This document shows positions 7,660-15,224 of a stretch of DNA of 38,462 nucleotides, piece by piece (position 1 is the stretch's first letter; every line of letters starts with the position of its first letter). The stretch is from CAZRQL01 sp964602415. GTDB taxonomy: Bacteria > Bacteroidota > Bacteroidia > Cytophagales > Flammeovirgaceae. Under the pieces are notes generated by a model. It worked only from the letters and a program-made list of their open reading frames with translations, did not search any database and was not told the origin of the DNA. The stretch is taken from contig CAZRQL010000027.1 of NCBI GenBank assembly GCA_964602415.1, positions 1 through 38,462 of the forward strand. The letters run 5' to 3'. The position numbers were made by a program, and so were the translations under genes.

Positions 7660-8550
7660 TCAAGACAGCAGCAGTTGGGCTACCGATTGTTTGCAGTCGT
7701 GGAAATTGTGGCTGAATCCCGCAGCCTGAAGGCGAAAAGTAGCGCACCGGCAAGAGGTCAGCACCACGTCGGCCATTTCCCCCACAATGATTTTGAGGGC
7801 GAAGGGCGGCACATTGGGCAGCAACAGCGGACGATTGAGTACTTTGGCTATCATTTGGGTCAGTGCCAAATTGGTAACGGGCTGCGGGGCGGTGGCGTTG
7901 AAAGTGCCTTCCAGCAGGCTGTTTTCTATGCCAAAGATGAGCATCCTGCACAAGTCGTCAATATGTATCCAAGACATATACTGCTGCCCTGTTCCCAATG
8001 CAGCACCGGCATAGGCGCGGATGGGTTTGGCCATTTCGACCAGCGCGCCTTCGTGTTTGCTCAACACCACCCCAATCCTAAAGATACAAGTGCGGCAACT
8101 GAACTTGTGGGCTTCGGCTTCCCAGTCCACACAAACCTTAGCCAAAAAGGTATTGGCCGGCGGCTCATCTTCTTGAATCCACCGCGCTCCGGTCTCTCCA
8201 TATATCCCGATGGCCGAGGCCACGATAGCCCCCTGCAACGGGTAGCTGCTGAACCGCTCTGCCAGCAGTCGGGTTGAGAGCACGCGGCTGTCGTAGATTT
8301 CTTGTTTGTAGGCTTGGTTCCACCTTTTGCCGTTTACGTTGGCTCCGGCCAGGTGAACCAAAAAGTCAGTATTTGTTAGCGCATTTTCATCTATTTCGCC
8401 TTTTTCGGGATTCCACTGATAGACTTCTACCGAAGGGATGTCTTGTTTGCGGCGGCTCAAATACGCCACGCGGTAGCCTTTTGCCAAAAGCATGCTTGTC
8501 AAACGCCGTCCGACCAAGCCCGTGCCACCGGTTATCAATACTTTTTTCAT
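7660..8550 (-). CDS. TIGR01777-family NAD(P)-dependent epimerase (YfcH-like)
   Basis: The protein has 296 aa starting at MKKVLITGGTGLVGRRL, an extended short-chain dehydrogenase/reductase with a Rossmann GGTGLVG nucleotide-binding loop. Other family features are HLAGANVNGKRW, the active-site region IYGETG (with a Y of the YxxxK type not well conserved, as in this family), SWIHIDDLCRML and FNATAPQPVTN. TIGR01777 proteins are cytoplasmic and their substrate is generally unknown. The ATG at 8550 is preferred over an in-frame TTG two codons upstream. The gene follows the OmpA-type gene on the same strand by ~20 bases and may be co-transcribed with it. Confidence 0.88.
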   Translation of the reverse strand: MKKVLITGGTGLVGRRLTSMLLAKGYRVAYLSRRKQDIPSVEVYQWNPEKGEIDENALTNTDFLVHLAGANVNGKRWNQAYKQEIYDSRVLSTRLLAERFSSYPLQGAIVASAIGIYGETGARWIQEDEPPANTFLAKVCVDWEAEAHKFSCRTCIFRIGVVLSKHEGALVEMAKPIRAYAGAALGTGQQYMSWIHIDDLCRMLIFGIENSLLEGTFNATAPQPVTNLALTQMIAKVLNRPLLLPNVPPFALKIIVGEMADVVLTSCRCATFRLQAAGFSHNFHDCKQSVAQLLLS

Positions 8551-8570
8551 ATTCAATAAGACGAAATAAC

Positions 8571-10766
8571 TTAAAGTTCTTTGATTTCTATTTCACAGCG
8601 GCGGTTGAGTTGGCGTTTTTCTCGGCTGCTGTTGGGGGTAGCGGGACGACTTGCCCCGAAGGCTTTGGTGGTGATGCGCTCTTTGGCTATGCCTCTCTCT
8701 ATCAAAAAATCTTTGATGACAATGGAGCGTTGTTTGGATAGCCATAGGTTGAAAGCATCTTCCCCCAAATCATCGGTGTGGCCGCTCACTTCGATTTGCA
8801 GTTTGGGGTTATCTGCAAGAAACTTTGCCAATCTCTCCAGATCATCTATAAATTCGTAGGGTATTTCGGTGCTGTTTGATGCAAAGTAAATGTTTCGCAT
8901 GGCAAGCACATCGCCCTTTTTTATGTCTTTAAGTTTGATATTGAGCATGATATACAAACTATCCGAGGGAAATTTATCCAGGTCTATTTCTGCAATGTTC
9001 TTAAATTTTATTCCTTTGCGCTCAACATGTATCCGGTATTTGCTTTTGTGTTCGATTGTGGTTGAAATCAAAAAATGTCCATTTTCTTCTACGGATACTT
9101 GAGCGACTTTATCTCCTTGATTATCAGTTATATATACAAAAGATTTACCCAGCGGGTTGTTTTCTGAATCAGTAAGCAGGCCCTCAATTTTTCGTTTGGT
9201 TGTTGGCTTTGAGGCTGATTCATTGAGCCTTACGCTATCCTGATCTACAACTGCGTTTTTACTTTCGAGGTATAAATTTTTTTCTTCGGCAAAGTCGGCT
9301 ACTTTGGCTTGGGGTATTTCGAGCACGGGGCCTGTGATGGATAAGTTTCTTGTTTTTACATCTACAGAGTACATTTCACCACTGGGTAGGGTGAGGGCGT
9401 AGCTTCCGTGCTCATCGCTTGTGGCAATGAAATCTTCCCCTGTTCTTAAGTTTTTAAATCTGATCTTGGAATGTGATAGAATTTGGGTGTCCAACAGCAC
9501 TTTGCCTTGCAATTCGGGTTGTCGGGTTATCCCAATGTAATATAGGTCTTTACCACCTTGCGAGTCCTCTCGATTTGAGGAAATAAACCCATAAGAAGCG
9601 TTTGTATCCAATGTAAAATACAAGTCATCTCTGGGGGTATTGACGGGATGCCCAAGATTTTGAGCACTCATCCATTGTCCCGTTTTTGGGTCTCTGCAGG
9701 CTTTAAAAACATCAAACCCGCCCGTAGAATTGTGCCCTTTTGAACTGAAAAACAAGGTATTGCCATCGTTGAGCATAAACGGCGAATCTTCGTCGTGGGG
9801 CGTATTAATTGCCGGCGGAAGCCTTTGGGCTTTGCTCCATTTTCCATTGGCTTTTTTATGAGCAACAAACAAATCCAAATCCCCGTATTTTGAGCCTTTG
9901 GTGGACGAAAAGACAATCGAGTTGCCATTGTTGTAGATATGTCCATGTCCTTCAAAGGCGGGGGTGTTGATGCCTTTGAGTTTGTAGGGTTCAGACCATT
10001 TACCGTCTTTTTTCTCAGACACATACAAGTTGCCGTGTTTTGAGTACCGATAGACCAACATTTTGTTTCCTCCATCAAAAAAAGAAAGTGGTATTTGGTG
10101 CTTGGCCATTGAGACCCGAGTCGGTTTGCTCCATGTAACATCATCGAGAAGTTTGACTTCGTAAATGTCCTCAAAATAGCTTTCTCCTATCGCTGTGCTA
10201 TGGGATTGTGTGCTTTTGGATACAAAAGTCATTGTTGTGCCATCGGGATAAAGAGCCGGGCTATGGTCAGGATGAAAGCTATTGATATTGAGCCCCAAAT
10301 TTTTGACAAAATAAGGCGAAGGTTGTTTGTAAATAATTTTAGCGTTTTGGGCTTCTTCTATCAGTTTGAGGGTGTGGCTTCTACGGTACTCACCCATGTA
10401 GGGCACTAAGCTGAGAAATTTTTGGTATGTCTTGAGGGCACTGTCAAACATGTAGTTGGCATGGTAAGCCTGTCCTAAGGCATTATAGACTTCAGGGTCA
10501 AGTTTTGGGCACTGGGCGATTATTTTTTTTAGGTAGTACAGGCTTTTATTGGCTGAATACTCGTGGAGATGGCAAATGGCGGCGGCATACATGGCTCCAA
10601 AATCGGCGGAATCTTTCTCCAAACGTTGGTCTGCGATTTTTAGTGCTTGGTCGAAATGATGGTTGTTGAGCAGCCTCAATAACTTTTTGGGCATGACTTG
10701 GGCTTTTAGGGGAGTTAAGCCCGCAAATACACAAAAAAAGAACAACCATTTTCTCTCCCAAAACAT
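8571..10766 (-). CDS. TPR / PD40 beta-propeller / OmpA-domain envelope protein (PorE-like)
   Basis: The protein has 731 aa and begins with a signal peptide (FFFCVFAGLTPLKAQ). TPR-like helices follow (~25-130: FDQALKIADQRLEKD, YNALGQAYHANYMFDSALKTYQ). Next come PD40/WD40-type blades (~155-400; repeated SPALYPDGTTMTFVS, GNSIVFSSTKG, GNTLFFSSKGHNSTGGFDVF), then a carboxypeptidase-regulatory-like beta domain (~405-600) and a C-terminal OmpA domain (~610-731: IEVSGHTDDLGEDAFN, LSKQRSIVIKDFLIERGI, RRCEIEI). This order matches PorE, an outer-membrane/peptidoglycan-linked component of the T9SS, and many paralogues exist in Bacteroidota. There is no lipobox, so it is probably periplasmic. Orthology to PorE is not certain. 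Confidence 0.85.
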   Translation of the reverse strand: MFWERKWLFFFCVFAGLTPLKAQVMPKKLLRLLNNHHFDQALKIADQRLEKDSADFGAMYAAAICHLHEYSANKSLYYLKKIIAQCPKLDPEVYNALGQAYHANYMFDSALKTYQKFLSLVPYMGEYRRSHTLKLIEEAQNAKIIYKQPSPYFVKNLGLNINSFHPDHSPALYPDGTTMTFVSKSTQSHSTAIGESYFEDIYEVKLLDDVTWSKPTRVSMAKHQIPLSFFDGGNKMLVYRYSKHGNLYVSEKKDGKWSEPYKLKGINTPAFEGHGHIYNNGNSIVFSSTKGSKYGDLDLFVAHKKANGKWSKAQRLPPAINTPHDEDSPFMLNDGNTLFFSSKGHNSTGGFDVFKACRDPKTGQWMSAQNLGHPVNTPRDDLYFTLDTNASYGFISSNREDSQGGKDLYYIGITRQPELQGKVLLDTQILSHSKIRFKNLRTGEDFIATSDEHGSYALTLPSGEMYSVDVKTRNLSITGPVLEIPQAKVADFAEEKNLYLESKNAVVDQDSVRLNESASKPTTKRKIEGLLTDSENNPLGKSFVYITDNQGDKVAQVSVEENGHFLISTTIEHKSKYRIHVERKGIKFKNIAEIDLDKFPSDSLYIMLNIKLKDIKKGDVLAMRNIYFASNSTEIPYEFIDDLERLAKFLADNPKLQIEVSGHTDDLGEDAFNLWLSKQRSIVIKDFLIERGIAKERITTKAFGASRPATPNSSREKRQLNRRCEIEIKEL

Positions 10767-10809
10767 GTTACAGCTATTGTTTTATGCAAATATAGCTCTC
10801 GGCAAACAA

Positions 10810-11844
10810 TCAATTTTCCTTGCGAGAAAACTGGTTTAATCCGCCCTGCTCAGTTAGCAAAATTTCGACATCTTTATGTTTACGCATCAACTCAATAACA
10901 GCTTCGTAGTTGCTACATAATTTAAGACACTTTTTGAACTCGATGGCGGCCCGCCCCGGATCGCCTTTTTGCAGACAAGCAAGCCCATAGTTGTAGTGAA
11001 TGCCGGGATGACCAAAATTTCTGGTTAGTAAAGCATTGTAAAGTGCATCGGCCTTGACCATATCCCCATTCTGCGCATAAAAATTGGCCTTGCCTATGCC
11101 AGCCAGGTAAGGGTTGCGGTTCATTTGACTTCTTAAGTATTGAAAAAGAGAAAATAAAGCCCCCACTATCAAAGTCAAATTCTTGAAAAATGTTCTAAAA
11201 AACATTCTCTCTGCACAAGTATCACAAAAAAAGTGTTTTCTAACCCTGAAGCGTGCTTTGTAAATGAGAAAATAAAAATCCCATTCGTAGTAAGTTTGTA
11301 CACGGCCATAGTAGCGGCAATCAGGGCATATTTGGTAAGATTCGGTATTGGGAATCAGGAAACTGTTGTGGTCAAAAATATTATCACAAAAGTTGCAGTA
11401 AATATATTGGGTTTCAGTTTTTTGAGTCAAATCCAACTCACACTGACATTTGGGACATTGAGCCTTACGAAAAACAAGCCCTTCTTTGATGGCTTTCTGG
11501 CGGGCGGCTTGCAATTTTATAGCGGCTATTTTTCTGTCAATTTTGTGTTCTATGCCGTTTGTGTTGCCTTTTAGTATCAATATCAGATTGGTGGAATCGG
11601 GAAGCAGGTACTTTGCAAGTTCCGCACTGACGGCAGCAAAAGGAGCAAGGGTGATTACCAAATATTTTTCGTAAGCACGCGTTGCCAATATGTCTTTGTA
11701 ATAAAGTTTACTTTTGTTGAGTTGAAGGTAGTCAAAATCAATCCTACCCGGTAAAGGATTTGATAACCAGTTTTTTATACTAATTCCTGATGTTGCGAAT
11801 TTAAAAGTAAAATTGTCATCGAAAACGTCGGTAGGTAAAGGCAT
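10810..11844 (-). CDS. Zinc-ribbon and TPR membrane protein, unknown function
   Basis: The protein has 344 aa and no recognised family name. The first ~130 residues look like a PH/YcxB-type beta domain (KLYYKDILATRAYEKYLVITL). Next come four CxxC pairs: CPKC and CNFC (a rubredoxin-like knuckle pair), then CPDC and CDTC. These probably form two zinc ribbons. A hydrophobic stretch (TLIVGALFSLFQYL) is a single membrane span at about 240-255. The C-terminus is TPR-like (AKADALYNALLTR-type, HYNYGLACLQKGDPGRAAIEFKK). The start codon lies inside a conspicuous hairpin (11840-11891), which may restrict translation. Confidence 0.7.
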   Translation of the reverse strand: MPLPTDVFDDNFTFKFATSGISIKNWLSNPLPGRIDFDYLQLNKSKLYYKDILATRAYEKYLVITLAPFAAVSAELAKYLLPDSTNLILILKGNTNGIEHKIDRKIAAIKLQAARQKAIKEGLVFRKAQCPKCQCELDLTQKTETQYIYCNFCDNIFDHNSFLIPNTESYQICPDCRYYGRVQTYYEWDFYFLIYKARFRVRKHFFCDTCAERMFFRTFFKNLTLIVGALFSLFQYLRSQMNRNPYLAGIGKANFYAQNGDMVKADALYNALLTRNFGHPGIHYNYGLACLQKGDPGRAAIEFKKCLKLCSNYEAVIELMRKHKDVEILLTEQGGLNQFSRKEN

Positions 11845-11891
11845 AGTCTGCTATGTTTTATGTTCAAATATAAAACAATCTTGACTATGCC
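11840..11891. promoter_or_regulatory. 52-bp symmetric hairpin covering a start codon
   Basis: GGCATAGTC (11840-11848) pairs with GACTATGCC (11883-11891). Inside, after symmetric 5-base internal loops, TGTTTTAT pairs with ATAAAACA around an 8-base loop. On the minus-strand transcript the ATG of the zinc-ribbon gene (11844-11842) lies in the outer stem. It could be a translational switch or a palindromic operator. Confidence 0.45.
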
Positions 11892-11910
11892 GATAAAAAA
11901 TCCGGCTTGG

Positions 11911-12588
11911 TTATAGGCTGTCTATGTACCGAACCACTTCTGCCAAATTGGCCGCTGTTTTGAATTTTATCTTATTAGATTTGATAAAGGCTTTGATCTG
12001 TTCCGTGTTTTTGGGATAGATTTCGTAGAGTTTTTTCTCTTTATCAAATTCTTTTATTTCACCTGAAGGGGTTTGGATGAATAGCTTATTGTCGTTGAGG
12101 AAGGTGCTTTTGTTTTCAGAAGAGCCAAATCCGCCGCTATTCACTTCGGCTGTATGGACTCTTTTCTTAAATTTTTGATATACTTTTGATTTGCCCTCAT
12201 ACACCAAATTGTAGAAGTCGCCTTGCTGCCATTTGACAAAGCGATACTCCGGCATTTCTTCGCTGCCATAGATGATAAAACTTTCAATTTTATTCTTATT
12301 GAATGCAGCTTCTTGGTTTTCGGGGCCTACGACCACGACCTCATCTGAGTATATGTCGTATTTTAGATTGATGTTGTCAAAAGCTTGTCCTGTGGCCAAA
12401 ATAATCTTACCGCGCTTCCAATCTTCTAAAAGATAGGGCGTTCCATCAATTTTGTCAAAATTTTTGCCCTGACCCCGTCTGAAAGCAGGATTTAAAAAAC
12501 TTGGGTCAATCAAATCGGATATAAACTGCGCTTGACAGGAAAAGGATAAGAGTACAAAAGAAAGAAAGGAGAAAAAGTGCTTTTTCAT
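11911..12588 (-). CDS. Secreted hypothetical protein
   Basis: The protein has 225 aa. The ATG at 12588 gives a clear signal peptide (MKKHFFSFLSFVLLSFSCQAQ) and is preferred to an upstream in-frame TTG. The cysteine could be read as a lipobox (LSFSC), but the following AQF looks more like a signal peptidase I site. The mature part is a mixed beta-rich sequence with IYSDEVVVVGPENQEAAF, FIIYGSEEMPEYRFVKWQQG and YEIYPKNTEQIKAFIKSN. Proteins of this kind, exported and of unknown role, are common in Bacteroidota. No catalytic motif is seen. The end of the gene is followed by a weak GCCG...CGGC stem with a T-run that may act as terminator. Confidence 0.75.
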   Translation of the reverse strand: MKKHFFSFLSFVLLSFSCQAQFISDLIDPSFLNPAFRRGQGKNFDKIDGTPYLLEDWKRGKIILATGQAFDNINLKYDIYSDEVVVVGPENQEAAFNKNKIESFIIYGSEEMPEYRFVKWQQGDFYNLVYEGKSKVYQKFKKRVHTAEVNSGGFGSSENKSTFLNDNKLFIQTPSGEIKEFDKEKKLYEIYPKNTEQIKAFIKSNKIKFKTAANLAEVVRYIDSL

Positions 12589-12636
12589 TATAGAATTTTT
12601 TAATGGCAATACGTAAAAAGTATCATCACCATTGCA

Positions 12637-13008
12637 TCAAATTCCATACAATTTTAGCATGGCTGTCTGGGTTTTTTTCCAGTAGTCTTTCAAACTTGAA
12701 AAATAGGATTTTATCTGATTTCTTGCCGACCCATCAATTTCGCCGGATTTACAAAGATTGTCCATTTCTTCCAAAATGCTAAACATCATGCCAGCTCCTG
12801 CCAGGCCACAAGATCCTTTGAAGCGGTGTATCAACTCGTGCATCTGTTGGGCAGACCCCGATTTGAGCAAACCTTCCAAAGAGTTCATACTGTACTGAGA
12901 TTCTGACAAAAAGGTTGTGATAATCTCAACCAAACTTTCCCTGTCTAAAGTTTTGAATTGGTTGTAAGTATTTTCTATCACAAGCCCGGAAGAAAATTCG
13001 GGTTTCAT
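12637..13008 (-). CDS. HPt (histidine phosphotransfer) domain protein
   Basis: The protein has 123 aa, all of it one helical HPt domain. The phospho-acceptor motif is IHRFKGSCGLAGAGMM with H61, K64 and G65, matching the H-x-x-K-G signature. Such proteins relay phosphate between hybrid histidine kinases and response regulators in the cytoplasm. No kinase or receiver gene is present in the window, so its partners are elsewhere. It is preceded at 11 bases by a tiny ORF on the same strand. Confidence 0.85.
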   Translation of the reverse strand: MKPEFSSGLVIENTYNQFKTLDRESLVEIITTFLSESQYSMNSLEGLLKSGSAQQMHELIHRFKGSCGLAGAGMMFSILEEMDNLCKSGEIDGSARNQIKSYFSSLKDYWKKTQTAMLKLYGI

Positions 13009-13019
13009 GGTGTCTTTAT

Positions 13020-13181
13020 CTATCTGCCTGAAAAAAGAACTTTCAAAGACTCACTGCGGCGAGAAGCATCTTCTTGCACAAATCTATCAAAATTGTAAAC
13101 AGCTTTTTCAAAGTTGCTCAGGTAGGCTTGGGCGGCTGAAATGCCTGCAAATTTGACTAAAACAGCACTTTTCATGTTCAT
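13020..13181 (-). CDS. Small ORF (~53 aa) upstream of the HPt gene
   Basis: The ORF reads MNMKSAVLVKFAGISAAQAY, then LSNFEKAVYNFDRFVQEDAS, and ends SLKVLFSGR. It has two possible ATGs (13181 and 13175) and ends 11 bases before the HPt start. It is probably expressed with the HPt gene, if real. It has no signal peptide or known motif. Support comes from position and protein-like composition only. Confidence 0.45.
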   Translation of the reverse strand: MNMKSAVLVKFAGISAAQAYLSNFEKAVYNFDRFVQEDASRRSESLKVLFSGR

Positions 13182-13394
13182 AATTTTTTGTTTCAAATAT
13201 CGAAGACAAACCACCCGAGTTTTATGACAAAAAAATCTAAAAAAAATGCCAAAATTTAGTTTGATGTTCTCAAATACTCATCTAAATAGTTGATAAACAG
13301 CATATAAAAGAAATAAAAATACATTTCGCATAGGTCTTCAGGTTTATTCAGCAACGGAGTGTTTGTAGGCTATATAAAGCATCAAGCCAAAAAC

Positions 13395-13427
13395 TTGTGC
13401 GCGGTTAGAATGATTTTTTTAGTTTTG
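13395..13427 (+). promoter_or_regulatory. Putative promoter of the GldG-like gene
   Basis: TTG at 13395-13397 and TAGTTTTG at 13420-13427 fit the Bacteroidota TTTG / TAnnTTTG pattern, with a 22-base gap that is slightly long. The start codon lies 26 bases downstream. The ~270 bases between the divergent genes (13182-13452) show no other feature. Confidence 0.45.
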
Positions 13428-13452
13428 CGGCCAAATTAACGTTACGTAATCC

Positions 13453-14976
13453 ATGAAAAAACAGACAGTTATCAGTAATTTTTTACTTATTTTGTTTATT
13501 GTGGCGGTGATAAATCTGATTTTACAGAGGTTTGTTTTGAGGCTTGACTTTACGGCTGATGGAGAATATACGCTAAGCAAAGCCTCTAAACAGGTGCTTA
13601 AAAATTTAGACGAAGTCATTACAGTAACAGCTTATTTTTCAGATGAATTGCCGCAGAAATTGGTCAAATACAAGGATGATTTCAAAAATCAACTCACCGA
13701 ATACCGCGCCTTGTCATCGGGCAATATTGAATACAAATTCATCAATCCCAATGAAAGCGAGGAAAGCGAAACCAAAGCCCAACAAAAAGGGATTGCCCCT
13801 ATGCTTATTTCTGTCAACGAGAGCGACAAAGTCCAGCAGATGCGGGCTTATATGGGTCTAACGATGGAAAAAGGCAATAAAACCGAGGTCATTGCGTCCA
13901 TCATGCAGCCTATACAAGCAGGGGTAAGCATCGAATACGCCCTCATTAGTGCCATTCGTAAATTAAGCATCAAAGAAAAATCTTCCTTAGGGTTTGTGCA
14001 GGGCAACAACGAGGCCAAAACTTCGGAATTCGATGCGGTACTCAAAGAATTGCGGAGTATTTACCAAATTGAAGAATATACCATAAAACCCCAGGAAGAT
14101 ATCCCTACTTTGTACAAATCCTTGATTTGGATAGCTCCTAAAGATACCCTTGAGCCTTTTGTTTTAGAAAAAGTAGATCGGTATTTATCCGCAGGCGGAC
14201 GGCTTTTCATGGCCTTTGATGCCTTCCAAAACAATGCCCAAATGGGCAATTTCGTATTTGCCAACCCTGATATAGGTTTGCGCACTTGGCTTGCAAACAA
14301 GGGTTTGTACGTAGATACAGCCATTGTGACAGACACAAAATGCGGCCAAGTCATGGCCGTTCAGGATTTGGGAGGCTTTAGAATGCAAGTACCCGTGCTT
14401 TTTCCTTATATGGTCATCACCTCCAAAATGGCTAAACATCCTATTACAGAAGGACTTGAGGGAGTATATTTGAATTTTACCCCTTATTTGTCTGCTTCTA
14501 AAAGCAACACTGCGTTTTCTATATTGCCTTTACTTTCTTCTTCAGAGCAAACAGGTAGCCAAGTGCCTCCTTTTGGCATTGACATCAATCGAAAATGGAC
14601 TAAGGGCGATTTTATGGAAGGAGAAAAAATGCTTGCTGCCTTATTGGAACAAAATCAGGGTAAAATTGTGGTTGTGCCGACGGCGAGTTCTTTCCTCTCG
14701 GCAAGCGAAGGACAACCTCAGCAACTTGCACCCGATAACCTCAACTTTGCACTCAACGCCATTGAGTGGCTCTCCGATGACAGCGGCCTGATGGAAGTGA
14801 GAAACAAAGCCATTACCAGCCGTCCTATCAATACAGAGGCTTTGTCAGATGCCAGTCGTGAAACCATCAAATACCTGAATTTATTGCTACCCATTGGGCT
14901 GATATTGGCTTATGCACTCTTGCGCCGCCGACAGTACCAAGCCAAAAAAATGCGCTGGTTGGAAGGTAAGTTCTGA
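13453..14976 (+). CDS. GldG-family ABC-transporter auxiliary protein
   Basis: The protein has 507 aa. It has an N-terminal membrane span (ISNFLLILFIVAVINLIL), a large periplasmic ABC_transp_aux-type region (~30-470: LDFTADGEYTLSKASKQVLK, ITVTAYFSDELPQKL, LSSGNIEYKFINPNES), and a C-terminal span (LLLPIGLILAYALLRRRQY). The LDFT-x3-E-x-TLS motif after the first span is characteristic of GldG/MlaD-neighbour family proteins. These work with GldA and GldF in an ABC complex linked to gliding in flavobacteria. No gldF or ATPase gene is next to it here, so the ABC partners must be elsewhere and the gliding role is inferred. Confidence 0.8.
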   Translation: MKKQTVISNFLLILFIVAVINLILQRFVLRLDFTADGEYTLSKASKQVLKNLDEVITVTAYFSDELPQKLVKYKDDFKNQLTEYRALSSGNIEYKFINPNESEESETKAQQKGIAPMLISVNESDKVQQMRAYMGLTMEKGNKTEVIASIMQPIQAGVSIEYALISAIRKLSIKEKSSLGFVQGNNEAKTSEFDAVLKELRSIYQIEEYTIKPQEDIPTLYKSLIWIAPKDTLEPFVLEKVDRYLSAGGRLFMAFDAFQNNAQMGNFVFANPDIGLRTWLANKGLYVDTAIVTDTKCGQVMAVQDLGGFRMQVPVLFPYMVITSKMAKHPITEGLEGVYLNFTPYLSASKSNTAFSILPLLSSSEQTGSQVPPFGIDINRKWTKGDFMEGEKMLAALLEQNQGKIVVVPTASSFLSASEGQPQQLAPDNLNFALNAIEWLSDDSGLMEVRNKAITSRPINTEALSDASRETIKYLNLLLPIGLILAYALLRRRQYQAKKMRWLEGKF

Positions 14977-15147
14977 TTTAATCATACTTTTATCATCCAT
15001 TTGATATAAGGTTTTTATCTTAAAACGATTAAAAATTTAGGCAATCAAACTAACTGTGTAATAGTTTGATTTTGCAGCGGCTTGGTTTGATGCGAACTTT
15101 TTGACTTGATTCATTGAGTGGAAAAGAGAATTTATTTCCGCTCCGGC

Positions 15148-15177
15148 TTGTTTTTCAAAAAGTTTTGGTAACTTTGC
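15148..15177 (+). promoter_or_regulatory. Canonical Bacteroidota promoter of infB
   Basis: TTG (15148-15150), an 18-base spacer and TAACTTTGC (15169-15177) match the -33/-7 consensus. The infB ATG is 48 bases downstream. The rest of 14977-15224 shows no gene. Confidence 0.65.
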
Positions 15178-15224
15178 AACCAATTTTGCAGAAAATCATG
15201 CAAGATGTTGTAGTATTTAATTGA

